64,000 nt of DNA from CAMASH01 sp041746635 (GTDB taxonomy: Bacteria; Verrucomicrobiota; Verrucomicrobiia; Chthoniobacterales; Terrimicrobiaceae): positions 52,174 to 116,173 of the forward strand of contig JBGTGQ010000054.1 in NCBI GenBank assembly GCA_041746635.1, written 5' to 3'. Below the pieces are notes generated by a model, which saw only the letters and a program-made list of their open reading frames with translations, did not search any database and was not told the DNA's origin. Made by a program: the position numbers and the translations under genes. This document shows positions 55,306-63,354 of the stretch, one piece after another. Numbering within the stretch: position 1 is the first letter of the stretch; every line of letters begins with the position of its first letter.

Positions 55306-56476
55306 GATTCTCTTCCTCTTCGCCCTCACCGCTCACGCCGAATGGCGCGTGGCCAAACCCGGCTGGGAATACAGTTTCCCCTCCGATCACGCCAGCCACC
55401 CCGGCTTTAAAACCGAATGGTGGTACTTCACCGGCAACCTCACGGCGAAGGACGGCCGCGCCTTCGGCTATCAACTCACCTTTTTCCGCCAAGGCATCCT
55501 CCCCGGCGACGAGGGCATCATCCCGCTCTCACGCTTCGTCACGCGTGATGTGAAATTTGCCCACTTCACCGTGAGCGATTTTGATGCGGGCAAATTCCAT
55601 TTCTTCCAAAAACTGTCCCGCGGCGCGTATGGCGAGGCTGGCTTTGGCCAGAGAACAACGTTGGAACCACAGAGCGCACAGAGAACACAGAGTGAAGAAG
55701 GCGAAGGCAAAAATTCCCATTCCTCGGACTCTGTGCCCTCAGTGTCCTCTGTGGTTAAACTTTCTTGGATCGACGACTGGTCCTGCGAACTCACCGGAAA
55801 TCACGCCTTCCGCATCCGCGCCTCGAAGGACGACATCGCGCTCGATTTGCAGTTGGCCTCCACCAAGCCACCCATCCTCCACGGCACGAACGGCCTCAGC
55901 CAGAAAGCCGCGGGCGAGGGGAGGGCCTCTCATTACTATTCCCTCACGCGCCTCGCCAGCGAAGGCATCCTTCGTATTGGCAGCGAGGAATTTGACGTCA
56001 ACGGCCTGAGCTGGTTTGACCATGAATGGGCCACCAACCAACTCGCCGAAAATCAAATCGGCTGGGACTGGTTCAGTCTGCAATTCGACGACGGCAGCGA
56101 ACTCATGCTCTTCCAACTCCGCACCAAGGACGGCACCCGCGACCCCTTTTCCTCTGGAACCTTCATCGATCCCAAAGGAAAGACCACCCCCATCACCGAC
56201 ACCGACTTCTCCCTCGAACCCTCCGAACCCTGGAAAAGCCCCGAATCCGGAGGCAGCTACCCCACCGCCTGGCGCATCGCCATCCCCCGCCTCGGACTCG
56301 AACTCGACATCCTCGCCGCCTTGAAAGATCAGGAACTCCGTCTCAAACCCATTGTCTATTGGGAAGGCGCCATCCGGGCCACCGGCACCGCCAGCGGACG
56401 CCCCATCGAAGGCTCCGGCTACCTTGAAATGACCGGCTATGCCGGGCCTATCGCCGGAATGCAATCCGGTCGTTGA
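55220..56476 (+). CDS. lipocalin-like (CrtC/AttH-type) exported protein
   Basis: A 418-aa protein of the CrtC-lipocalin (carotenoid 1,2-hydratase-like) family. Landmarks: GFKTEWWYFTGNLTAKDGR, AFGYQLTFFRQGI, WFDHEWATNQLAENQIGWDW and LMLFQLRTKDGT, repeated beta-barrel motifs. A hydrophobic segment (VHLWLILFLFALTAHAEW) resembles a signal peptide, preceded by element-encoded residues MFTDKCRSTTRVSPL. Between FGQR and KLSWIDDWSCELTG an extra segment of about 35 residues rich in S/E/Q is encoded by another inverted repeat (55665-55756). The reading frame is intact throughout. The true function is unknown. Confidence 0.85.
   Translation: MFTDKCRSTTRVSPLSFLRSVIIRVHLWLILFLFALTAHAEWRVAKPGWEYSFPSDHASHPGFKTEWWYFTGNLTAKDGRAFGYQLTFFRQGILPGDEGIIPLSRFVTRDVKFAHFTVSDFDAGKFHFFQKLSRGAYGEAGFGQRTTLEPQSAQRTQSEEGEGKNSHSSDSVPSVSSVVKLSWIDDWSCELTGNHAFRIRASKDDIALDLQLASTKPPILHGTNGLSQKAAGEGRASHYYSLTRLASEGILRIGSEEFDVNGLSWFDHEWATNQLAENQIGWDWFSLQFDDGSELMLFQLRTKDGTRDPFSSGTFIDPKGKTTPITDTDFSLEPSEPWKSPESGGSYPTAWRIAIPRLGLELDILAALKDQELRLKPIVYWEGAIRATGTASGRPIEGSGYLEMTGYAGPIAGMQSGR
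55665..55756. repeat. inverted repeat inserted in-frame in the lipocalin gene
   Basis: Left arm AACCACAGAGCGCACAGAG (55665-55683, continuing AACACAGAG) and right arm CTCTGTGCCCTCAGTGTCCT plus CTGTGGTT (55729-55756) pair almost perfectly. Words are CACAGAG. It is translated as about 31 extra residues without breaking the frame. Confidence 0.85.
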
Positions 56477-56512
56477 GCAAGTCGAAATACGAGGATGATA
56501 GTTGAGGTCTGA

Positions 56513-56640
56513 GAGGGCGTCAAAAAGTCGTTTTTTACCGCGGATTACGCGGAAAGGACGGATAAAATGCCCTTTTCTCATCCGCCCAATCCGTTTAATC
56601 CGCGGTTAATTTCCTGTTTTTTGATTTTTTAGACACCCTC
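56513..56640. repeat. nested inverted repeat, CGCGGATTA-word type
   Basis: Outer arms GAGGGCGTCAAAAAGTC (56513-56529) and TTTTTTAGACACCCTC (56625-56640) enclose inner arms TACCGCGGATTACGCGGAA (from 56537, continuing AGGACGGATAAAA) and TTCTCATCCGCCCAATCCG plus TTTAATCCGCGGTTAA (up to about 56609). The centre is ATGCCC. It fills the first half of the gap after the lipocalin gene. Confidence 0.82.
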
Positions 56641-56657
56641 TGAAAGACCGCCGAAGG

Positions 56658-56779
56658 CAATTGATGGTTGAGAGATTCAGAATCAACGAGATCCGCGAAT
56701 TGGAGGACTCACTCGTTGGGTGACTCGGACTGTCGGCGTAAGCTACTCATGTTCAGCCCCTCAACACTCAACCATCGAC
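56658..56779. repeat. inverted repeat, TTGATGGTTGAG-word type
   Basis: Left arm TTGATGGTTGAGAGATTCAG (56661-56680) and right arm TTCAGCCCCTCAACACTCAA with CCATCGA (56753-56779) form a long-range imperfect pair enclosing about 72 bp. A related word (GATAGTTGAGGTCTGAGAG) lies just before the neighbouring element at 56497-56515. The remaining 80 bp before the lipoprotein gene show nothing. Confidence 0.6.
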
Positions 56780-56863
56780 TCCGCTTTTAGGGTAAGTCGG
56801 AGGGCGGCCCTGACTTCCCCTCACACTGGCGACCGGTGAGGATCGAGCGGTTGTGCGCCGGGT

Positions 56864-57241
56864 TTACTCGCGGTTTGTGCCGGAGTCTTTGAAAATGTCG
56901 CCGATGCTTTTGGCACTGTCTTGCACGGCCTCGCCGATGCCTTGGATGGCATTTTTGGCGTCGTGGAGGGCTTTGTTGACTTTGGCGGCCTGGTAGTCGG
57001 CACGCAAGGCGACGAGTTGTTCCTTGAGGCCGTCGGCTTTGGGGTTATCGCGTCTTTCGAGTTCCTCGATCTGGTTTTCCAGTTTGACAAACGATTGTTC
57101 GATGGCGAGTTGCTTGCGTTCGTCGGGGGTGGCTTTGAAGTCGGCAATTTCTTTGCGGAGGGTGTCGGCGGTATTTTGCGGGTTGTTGCAGCCGGTGAGA
57201 AAAAGGGAGGCGAGGGCGAGGAGAGCGAGGAGGCGGTTCAT
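56864..57241 (-). CDS. small lipoprotein with coiled-coil
   Basis: A 125-aa protein with a lipoprotein signal (MNRLLALLALASLFLTGCNN) cleaved before the Cys. The mature part is helical and charged (LRKEIADFKATPDERKQLAI, VKLENQIEELERRDNPK, YQAAKVNKALHDAKNAIQ), likely coiled-coil. I recognise no family. ATG 57241 is chosen because the signal begins there; an in-frame ATG at 57301 overlaps tsaE. It is divergent from tsaE. Confidence 0.75.
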   Translation of the reverse strand: MNRLLALLALASLFLTGCNNPQNTADTLRKEIADFKATPDERKQLAIEQSFVKLENQIEELERRDNPKADGLKEQLVALRADYQAAKVNKALHDAKNAIQGIGEAVQDSAKSIGDIFKDSGTNRE

Positions 57242-57294
57242 ATTTTGCAGAGGGCTTGAGCTTGCTTGGGGCAGCGAACTAGATTCGTTCCGTG

Positions 57295-57753
57295 ATGGCA
57301 AACCGAAATGGGCTTCTTGATGATTTGCTGGCGGGCACAGGTGTGCTCTGCCCGACCGCGCTGGAAACGGTGCGGCTGGGGATGAAAATCGGAACAGCGC
57401 TGGGGGCTGGGGCGGTGGTGAGCCTGGAGGGTCCGCTGGGGGCGGGGAAGACGCAGTTGACGAAGGGGATTGTTCACGCGCTGGGCGGTGAGATGGAGGT
57501 GTCGAGTCCGAGTTTCGCGATCCTGCACGAGTATGCAGGCGAACGGATGGTGGTGAATCACTTTGATTTTTACCGGATGGAGGAGGTGGGAGAGCTCACA
57601 ACCGTGGGATATGATGATTGCCTTGCGGAGGGGGTGACGATCGTGGAGTGGGGGGATAAGTTTCCGGAGGTGTTGCCGGTGGGGACGTTGCGGGTGCGGT
57701 TGGAGATCCTGCCGGGGGGCGGGCGGCGGATGAGAGGGGAGTGGACGGTATGA
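57295..57753 (+). CDS. tsaE: tRNA threonylcarbamoyladenosine biosynthesis ATPase TsaE
   Basis: A 152-aa P-loop ATPase with Walker A GPLGAGKTQLTKG and the acidic segment MVVNHFDFYRMEEVGEL. It works with TsaB and TsaD to make t6A at position 37 of ANN-decoding tRNAs. ATG 57295 is chosen; GTG 57292 would add one residue. Its stop overlaps the tsaB start (ATGA), so they are translationally coupled. Confidence 0.93.
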   Translation: MANRNGLLDDLLAGTGVLCPTALETVRLGMKIGTALGAGAVVSLEGPLGAGKTQLTKGIVHALGGEMEVSSPSFAILHEYAGERMVVNHFDFYRMEEVGELTTVGYDDCLAEGVTIVEWGDKFPEVLPVGTLRVRLEILPGGGRRMRGEWTV

Positions 57754-58349
57754 TTTTGGCGCTGGATAGTTCGACGGACCGGGGATCCGTGGCGCTGCTG
57801 AGCGAGGGGTGGGTGGTGCGGGAGTTATGCATCGAGACGCCGCGGGGGCGGGGTGGGGCTTTGTTTTCGGCGCTGGAGGAAATTCTGAGCGAGGGAGTCA
57901 CGATCCGGCGGGTGGTGTCGGGGACGGGGCCGGGGGGTTATAATGGAATCCGGTCGGCTTTGTCGGTGGCTTGGGGGATCGCGACGGCGCGGGGGGTTCC
58001 GCTGGTGGGGGTCTCGTCGTTGCTGGGGCTGGCCGGGGGCGAGTATGCCGCGGCGGGGGATGCGCGACGGGGGCAGTATTATTTTGCGCGGGTGAGCGGG
58101 GGGCGGTTTCTGGCGGAGCCGGCTCTTTTTTCGCGGGAGGGGCTAATGGGAGCGATCGAAGGGGCAGGGGAGATGCCGCTTTTTGTGCCGTCGGCGATTG
58201 ATTTTCTGCCACAGGGTATCGTGGCTGCTCCGGCTGCGGCTAGGCTGGGACGAATCGGAGCCACTTATGAGCCTACTGGCGATATCCCCGAGCCGCTTTA
58301 TCTCAAACCTGCGCATATCACGGGGCCGGCGGGGGTGGTACTAATTTAA
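57750..58349 (+). CDS. tsaB: tRNA threonylcarbamoyladenosine biosynthesis protein TsaB
   Basis: A 199-aa ASKHA-fold protein that scaffolds TsaD. N-terminus ILALDSSTDRGSVALL and the conserved SGTGPGGYNGIRSALSVAWG are present. It is shorter than E. coli TsaB (231 aa), with a trimmed C-terminal part ending PEPLYLKPAHITGPAGVVLI. ATG 57750 overlaps the tsaE stop; GTG 57741 is the alternative. tsaD is not in the window. Confidence 0.93.
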   Translation: MILALDSSTDRGSVALLSEGWVVRELCIETPRGRGGALFSALEEILSEGVTIRRVVSGTGPGGYNGIRSALSVAWGIATARGVPLVGVSSLLGLAGGEYAAAGDARRGQYYFARVSGGRFLAEPALFSREGLMGAIEGAGEMPLFVPSAIDFLPQGIVAAPAAARLGRIGATYEPTGDIPEPLYLKPAHITGPAGVVLI

Positions 58350-58430
58350 GCCCCAACGGCGCTTGGTCCCATAGCCCTGGCTCATTTTGAGCCTCTCAAC
58401 TCTCAACGCTGCCCATCAGCTCGTTTACGG

Positions 58431-58476
58431 AAAACTCCCGTTTTCCGCTACGGGGAACGGGGGAAACGGGAGTTTT
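58431..58476. terminator. bidirectional terminator after tsaB
   Basis: AAAACTCCCGTTTTCC (58431-58446) and GGGAAACGGGAGTTTT (58461-58476) form a 16-bp stem with one mismatch. An A-run on one flank and a T-run on the other let it stop transcription from tsaB and from the convergent gene at 58481-58801. Confidence 0.8.
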
Positions 58477-58480
58477 GCGA

Positions 58481-58801
58481 TTACTTGGCGGCGGCGGCGG
58501 CTCCGGCGGGAACGAAGTCCGGTGGCGGAGTAAGGGCCTTGGAGAGGGAAGCGAGGCCGCGGTATTTTTTGCCGGTTTTTTTAACCATGCCGCGGGAAAC
58601 GAGGTTCTGCAGTTTTTCGTAGGCGCGGAGGCGGAGCATTTCTTCTCCGCCGCTGGCGGCATTGCGGGCGCGGAGGCGCTCGTGAACGACGTCAAAAAGT
58701 TGTTTAAACTCAAAGGTGGTGCCTTTTTTCGAGAGAGCGGCAACCAACTCTTCAGTCACCAGATCGGGAAGACGACGAGAGAACGCACTTTTTCTTTGCA
58801 T
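58481..58801 (-). CDS. conserved hypothetical protein, winged-helix-like
   Basis: A 106-aa basic protein (MQRKSAFSRRLPDLVTEELV; FEFKQLFDVVHERLRARNAA; LRAYEKLQNLVSRGMVKKTG). The pattern of a helix followed by a Lys/Gly-rich wing (RGMVKKTGKKYRGLASL) resembles a winged helix or DNA/RNA-binding module. An Ala/Pro tail ends it. ATG 58801 is preferred to 58825. No named family is recognised. It is convergent with tsaB. Confidence 0.6.
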   Translation of the reverse strand: MQRKSAFSRRLPDLVTEELVAALSKKGTTFEFKQLFDVVHERLRARNAASGGEEMLRLRAYEKLQNLVSRGMVKKTGKKYRGLASLSKALTPPPDFVPAGAAAAAK

Positions 58802-58960
58802 AAGCATGAGGGAGAGGGCTATCACAGGTTTGGGCTGGTGTCATGCGGTTTTTTGCCCATGGCCAATCCAAATGGTGTGCCGGAGTGCGGCTTGATGGGG
58901 TGGTGGAGGGTCTCTTGCTTTTCCCGGGGAACTTCTATTGATTCTGGCTCCTTTCGATCT

Positions 58961-60157
58961 ATGGCCAACCGCCGACTGCAATACGCCGCGATTTTTCTTA
59001 CCTGCTTTATCGACATCATGGGTTTCGGAATTGTGATTCCGGTGTTGCCCTTGTACGCGGAGCATTTCGGGGCGACGCCGCTGGAGATCGGCTGGCTGGT
59101 GGGGATCTTTTCGCTGGCGCAGTTTTTCTTTGCGCCGGTGTGGGGAAAAGTTTCGGACCGGGTGGGTCGCAAGCCGGTGTTGCTGGTGGGGTTGGTGGGA
59201 ACGGTGGCGGGTTATGTGGCGATGGGACTGGCGGGGTCGGTGCTGATGCTGATGGTGGGACGCTTGATTGACGGAATCGCGGGTGCAAATATCAGCGCGG
59301 CCCAGGCGTATCTGGCGGATATTTCGTCGGCGGAGAATCGGGCCAAGGCGATGGGCCTGCTGGGGGCGGCGTTTGGCTTGGGTTTTGTTTTTGGACCGGC
59401 GCTGGGCGGGTGGGCGAGCGTGAAGTTCAACTACGCGGCTCCGATGTATATCGCGGCCGGTCTGGCGGCGTTGAATTTTTTCTTTGTGTTGTTCTTTCTG
59501 CCGGAGTCGCTGAAGCGGGGGGACGGGTTGGAACGCCGGGAAGCGATCTGGCCGCATTTGTTCCGTCATGTGGAACGGAAGACGTTTCTGTGGAGCGTAG
59601 GGAGTTATTTTTTGGTGATCGTGGGATTTTCGATGATGACGACGCTTTTTGCCCTCTATCTCTGGCATCGCTTCGCTTTGAACGCCCTGCATACGGGGTA
59701 CATCCTGGGAGGCCTTGGGATTCTGGGCGTGATCATCCAGGGCGGATTGATCGGCAGGCTGGTGAAGCGGTTTGGCGAGGCACCGCTGGCCCTGGCAGGT
59801 GCATTGGTGATGAGTGCGGGGCTGGGCGGGCTGGCGCTGAGTTCAAACTTTGCCGGCATGTTGGTGGCGGCGGCGGCGATTGGAGTGGGGAATAGTTTGT
59901 TGATGCCTACGCTCTCGTCGCTGGCTTCGCGTAGTGCGGAGGCGGATTGGCAGGGACGGGCGCTGGGGATGATGCAATCGAGCGGAAGTCTGGCGCGGTG
60001 GGTGGGGCCGATGTTTGCCGGGGTGCTTTTGAGTGTGCAGGTGGCGAACGGGCAAGGCGGATTTGCCTTTCTGCCGTTGGCGGTGTCGGCGGGGATTTTG
60101 CTCCTTGCAGCGGGTGCGGTTCTTTTCTTGTCGGGGAAGACGCATTCGCGTTCATGA
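58961..60157 (+). CDS. MFS exporter, TetA-like
   Basis: A 398-aa, 12-helix major facilitator. The loop 2-3 motif is GKVSDRVGRKPVLLVGL and helix 5 motif LGAAFGLGFVFGPALGGWAS, the antiporter motif C of drug exporters. The first helix, FLTCFIDIMGFGIVIPVLPL, is typical of TetA(A/B)-type proteins. Substrate is unproven. ATG 58961 is chosen; the upstream open stretch from 58475 overlaps the hypothetical gene. It is intact. Confidence 0.9.
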   Translation: MANRRLQYAAIFLTCFIDIMGFGIVIPVLPLYAEHFGATPLEIGWLVGIFSLAQFFFAPVWGKVSDRVGRKPVLLVGLVGTVAGYVAMGLAGSVLMLMVGRLIDGIAGANISAAQAYLADISSAENRAKAMGLLGAAFGLGFVFGPALGGWASVKFNYAAPMYIAAGLAALNFFFVLFFLPESLKRGDGLERREAIWPHLFRHVERKTFLWSVGSYFLVIVGFSMMTTLFALYLWHRFALNALHTGYILGGLGILGVIIQGGLIGRLVKRFGEAPLALAGALVMSAGLGGLALSSNFAGMLVAAAAIGVGNSLLMPTLSSLASRSAEADWQGRALGMMQSSGSLARWVGPMFAGVLLSVQVANGQGGFAFLPLAVSAGILLLAAGAVLFLSGKTHSRS

Positions 60158-60496
60158 ACCGCGGCCGCCGCGGCGAAGCGGAAACTTCCGCTCCGGGCCA
60201 CGCCCTGCGCTCCAGTTCCCGCTGGCAATTTTAACCTAAACCAATAGAACCAACCCAACGAAGACTCTCAGAACTGTCCGGAAAACGGGAAGGGGGAGAA
60301 AGGGGGCGCGATTTTCCGGCCGGCGGTCCCGGGGAACTTCGTTATCTGGGTTTCGTTATCTGCTTGCCCTTCGTGCCTTTCAGAGTCACATAAAGGCTAT
60401 TGCAGTAAGGCACGAAAGTTTGTCAGCCCACGAGCGTTGATGGTAGTGCCATCGGCATCGATCCTTGGAAGGTAGATCTTTGATCCTGGATAATTC
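60158..60496. other. gene-free interval before tRNA-Ser
   Basis: About 340 bp after the MFS stop. A hairpin AGCGGAAACTTCCGCT lies at 60177-60192 next to GCGGCCGCCGC. No T-tract is near it. The rest has no coding signal I trust; the tRNA-Ser promoter should be in its right part but no clear -35/-10 pair is seen. Confidence 0.5.
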
Positions 60497-60584
60497 GGAG
60501 AGGTGGCAGAGTGGTCGATTGCGGCGGTCTTGAAAACCGCTGAACGGCAACGTTCCGTGGGTTCGAATCCCACCCTCTCCGCCA
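60497..60584 (+). tRNA. tRNA-Ser (anticodon UGA)
   Basis: The acceptor stem GGAGAGG pairs with CCTCTCC. The anticodon stem GCGGT/ACCGC holds the loop CTTGAAA with anticodon TGA. A long variable arm (serine-type) and the T-loop GGTTCGAATCCC follow. CCA is encoded at 60582-60584. All class II tRNA features are present. Confidence 0.96.
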
Positions 60585-60779
60585 ATGCATACCAAAGTTG
60601 GCCTCGATGTCGCCCTTGAGGCCCTTCGAGCTTACCGCGCCGCGCCGAAACGAGATTTCCAATCCGTCCTGAAATATGCCCGCATCTGCCGGGTCGAAAA
60701 CGTGCCGGCTGGCCGCCCGACTCGGGACATTGACCTTCTTGGGAGCGTCAGCAACGAACTCGAATCTATTCGGGAGATC
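60585..60779 (+). pseudogene. chimeric remnant of an AbiE-like antitoxin/nucleotidyltransferase pair
   Basis: The start MHTKVGLDVALEALRAYRAA and LKYARICRVENV resemble the small partner protein found upstream of AbiEii-type nucleotidyltransferases. Without a gap it becomes GRPTRDIDLLGSVSNELES, a piece from the inside of the nucleotidyltransferase itself. The intervening end of one gene and start of the other are missing, and the frame then runs into an inverted-repeat element. It looks like a deletion fusion next to the tRNA-Ser. Family names are from memory of similar sequences; a database search is needed. Confidence 0.6.
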
Positions 60780-60883
60780 ACCGCAGAGGACGCAGAGGAC
60801 GCAGAGGACGCAGAGAGCGCGGCGGCGAGAACAACAACTACTCGGATTTCGCACCCTCGCTCTTCCTCTGCTCCCTCTGCGGT
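60779..60883. repeat. inverted repeat, CGCAGAGGA-word type
   Basis: Left arm CACCGCAGAGGACGCAGAGG (from 60780, continuing two more 9-nt ACGCAGAGG units) and right arm CTCTTCCTCTGCTCCCTCTG with CGGT (60859-60882) are complementary. It interrupts the AbiE-like remnant. It belongs to the same architectural family as the elements at 54-56 kb. Confidence 0.8.
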
Positions 60884-60934
60884 AAAGTTCGGCGCACGCT
60901 TTCCCGGCATCGCGGCGCTACTCGTCCTGCGCCC

Positions 60935-61290
60935 TCATGTAGCCGGGTGGAAGGATTTTATACTGGGTCCGTCGGTCCAGATGCCGGGAGTCAGGAGTAC
61001 CTTCGGCACCTCGAAGAAGCCGGGGTGATACGAGATGAGCGCCTCCGCGACGAGATCGACCGCAAGCGCGCCCATCAGTTCCGCCTGCTGCAGGATTCCC
61101 GCATACTGTTTCATCCGCCTGCCCTTGTGCGCCATCGCGATGCCGGCCTCCCCGGGCACCTCCACTCCGGCCTGGACCACGGATTCGGCCTCTTCGATGC
61201 TGTTTGGGACGAGAAGAACCCGCTCGTGTTTCCGCACCCAATCCACAATGCCGTCGATCTCGGGCGTGAGCGTGGCGAACTTCAGCTCGG
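60935..61290 (-). pseudogene. duplicate fragment of a LacI-family regulator (copy A)
   Basis: A 5'-truncated copy of the sugar-binding domain of a LacI/XylR-type regulator: VDWVRKHERVLLVPNSIEEA, AGIAMAHKGRRMKQYAGILQ and HPGFFEVPKVLLTPGIW. It is nearly identical, over 331 bp, to copy B at the right edge, but carries a roughly 22-bp insertion near its 3' end. Its upstream part is replaced by a glycosidase fragment on the other strand at 61291. Confidence 0.8.
60960..61290 (+). repeat. 331-bp direct repeat, copy A
   Basis: Aligns without indels to 63595-63925 with only scattered substitutions (by eye about ten). Both copies start ATACTGGGTCCGTCGGTCC and end within CGTGGCGAACTTCAGC. Both encode the LacI-regulator C-terminus on the minus strand. 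Confidence 0.88.
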
Positions 61291-61291
61291 G

Positions 61292-61774
61292 CTGACAGAA
61301 TTATTCGGAATCGAAGTAATCGCGACGCATCACGAACACCGTCACAAATCCGTCTGGACGCCGCCCGAGCCGCCGCGCCGCGCGCTGCTCGAACTCGACG
61401 GCGAGGAATGTCCCGCCGGCGCGATCAGCGAAACGATCAAGGTCAATGACGCGGAAGTGGTCGGCGCGTTTGAGAATGGCGAGGTAGCAATCGCACAGCG
61501 CGCGTGCGGCAGAGGCACAGCTCTCTATGCCGCCGGATCACCCGCCGGGACAGTGCTCGACCGGCTCCTGGACCGGGTGCTGTCGCTCGCGCGGATCGAG
61601 TCGTTGGAGCTGCCGCCCGGCGTCGAATACATTGACTGCTCGCCGTATCATTTCTATCTTAACGCGACTGGCGAAACGCTCCCGGCTCCGTCATTGCCCG
61701 ATGGTGAGATGCTGGCTGGCCAGCGCGATTCGCTGCCACCGTATGGCGTAGTCATCATTCGCGAAAAGCCTTAA
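61292..61774 (+). pseudogene. 3' fragment of a glycoside hydrolase (beta-galactosidase-like)
   Basis: An open frame begins abruptly at the duplication boundary with LTELFGIEVIATHHEHRHKS and continues ECPAGAISETIKVNDAEVV and LPPGVEYIDCSPYHFYLNAT to the stop. It resembles the C-terminal domain of GH42-type beta-galactosidases. Its catalytic barrel is absent. The identification is tentative. Confidence 0.55.
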
Positions 61775-61784
61775 ACTCCCACCC

Positions 61785-62228
61785 ATGCCAACCGCCCATC
61801 CCGTCTGCCGTGCCGCGGAATTGCAACCGGGCGGGCGAAAAATCATCGAAGCCGCTGGACGCTCCATTGGCGTGTTCAACGTGAACGGAAAATTCTACGC
61901 GCTGAAAAATGTCTGCCCGCATCAGCTCGCGCCGTTGTGCCTGGGGAATATCACAGGCACGACGCTCCCCTCGGCCGTCGGCGAATACAAATACGCGCGC
62001 GAAGGCGAGATCATCCGCTGCCCGTGGCACGGCTGGGAGTTCGACATCACCACCGGCAAAAGCATCGTCAACCCGCACAAAGTCCGCGTCGCGACCTATA
62101 AAGTAACCGTCGAGCCTGCGAATGGCGGCCCGCCGCAGGAATGCGAAATCCGCTCGGACCAGCCTGATCCCGCGGTCGAAACCTATGACGTGACCGTCGA
62201 GGACGGCATGGTTTTTCTACACCTATGA
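61785..62228 (+). CDS. Rieske 2Fe-2S domain protein
   Basis: A 147-aa ferredoxin-like protein. The two cluster motifs are C44-P-H46 (KNVCPHQLAP) and C79-P-W-H82 (IRCPWHGWEFD), with the usual 32-residue spacing. Such single-domain Rieske proteins donate electrons to oxygenases; no oxygenase is adjacent. It is 10 bp after the glycosidase fragment and overlaps the amidohydrolase start (ATGA). Confidence 0.92.
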   Translation: MPTAHPVCRAAELQPGGRKIIEAAGRSIGVFNVNGKFYALKNVCPHQLAPLCLGNITGTTLPSAVGEYKYAREGEIIRCPWHGWEFDITTGKSIVNPHKVRVATYKVTVEPANGGPPQECEIRSDQPDPAVETYDVTVEDGMVFLHL

Positions 62229-63343
62229 GCAATCAAGACACCTCCGCGATGAAAACTATGAACCCGGAACCACTCAATGCTCCCGAGTTGATCGATGCCG
62301 ATGTCCACAACCTGATCGCGCAGGCGGACCTGCTACCTTACCTCTCCGCTTACTGGCGCGAAGTCGTCCGCCAGCGCGGCACGGGCGTTCCGGGCATCCT
62401 CACCTCTTCGCCCGTAGGCGTGCTGCGCGCCGATGCCAGGACGCCGAGCGGCGGCGCACCCGGCAGCGACCCGGAGTTTTTGCTGCGCGATCATCTCGAG
62501 CGCTACGAGATCGATTACGCCATCCTCACCGGCTCCGGCATTCTCGGCATCTCGCTGAACCCGGACGCGGACTGGGCCAACGCCGTCGCCTCAGCTTACA
62601 ACCAGGCGCTCATCGAGCGCTGGCTCAGTGTGAGTCCGCGCTTCAAAGGCTCGATCATCATCAATCACGACGACCCCCCCGCCGCCGCGGCCGAGATCGA
62701 CCGCTGGGGCGATCATCCCGATGTCGTCCAGGTCCTGATGGCCAGTGGCGCGAGCCGGCTTTTCGGTCAGCGTTTTTACCATCCCCTCTACGAAGCCGCC
62801 GCGCGGCATGGATTGCCGGTCGCCATCCATCCCGGCACCGAAGGCGCGGGCACCGCTTACCCGCCGACGCCCGCGGGCTATCCGACGCGTTATTATGAGT
62901 GGCACAATATTTTGCCGATCAACTACATGGCGCACGTCAACAGCCTCGTCTGCGAAGGCGTGTTCGAGAAATTCCCGACGCTGAAGTTTGTCTGCATCGA
63001 AGGCGGCATCGCCTGGCTGCCGCATCTCATGTGGCGCATGGACAAAAACTACAAAGCGCTCCGCGCGACCACGCCCTGGCTCAAGCGGCTGCCGAGCGAA
63101 TACATCCGCGAGCACATCCGCCTTACGACCCAGCCGGTCGAAGAGCCGGAAAATCCGAAGCATCTCGTCGCCATTCTGGAAATGATCGATGCGGAAAAGA
63201 CCGTCATGTTTTCGACCGACTACCCGCACTGGGATTTCGACAACCCGAAGAATTCGCTGCCGCCGCTGCCCGAGCAGATGAAGCGGCGAATCATGTCGCA
63301 AAACGCCGCCGAACTCTACGGCCTGACGAGCAAGCCGGTCTGA
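62225..63343 (+). CDS. amidohydrolase family protein
   Basis: A 372-aa TIM-barrel metal-dependent hydrolase of the amidohydrolase_2 type. Metal and catalytic motifs visible: DADVHN at the start, AIHPGTEGAGT, CIEGGIAWLPHLMWRMDKNY and FSTDYPHWDFDNPKNSLPPL. The family includes decarboxylases and hydrolases of aromatic acids. The upstream Rieske gene is translationally coupled (4-bp overlap), suggesting a short catabolic operon. It is complete. Confidence 0.9.
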   Translation: MSNQDTSAMKTMNPEPLNAPELIDADVHNLIAQADLLPYLSAYWREVVRQRGTGVPGILTSSPVGVLRADARTPSGGAPGSDPEFLLRDHLERYEIDYAILTGSGILGISLNPDADWANAVASAYNQALIERWLSVSPRFKGSIIINHDDPPAAAAEIDRWGDHPDVVQVLMASGASRLFGQRFYHPLYEAAARHGLPVAIHPGTEGAGTAYPPTPAGYPTRYYEWHNILPINYMAHVNSLVCEGVFEKFPTLKFVCIEGGIAWLPHLMWRMDKNYKALRATTPWLKRLPSEYIREHIRLTTQPVEEPENPKHLVAILEMIDAEKTVMFSTDYPHWDFDNPKNSLPPLPEQMKRRIMSQNAAELYGLTSKPV

Positions 63344-63354
63344 CGCCGAAGGCA

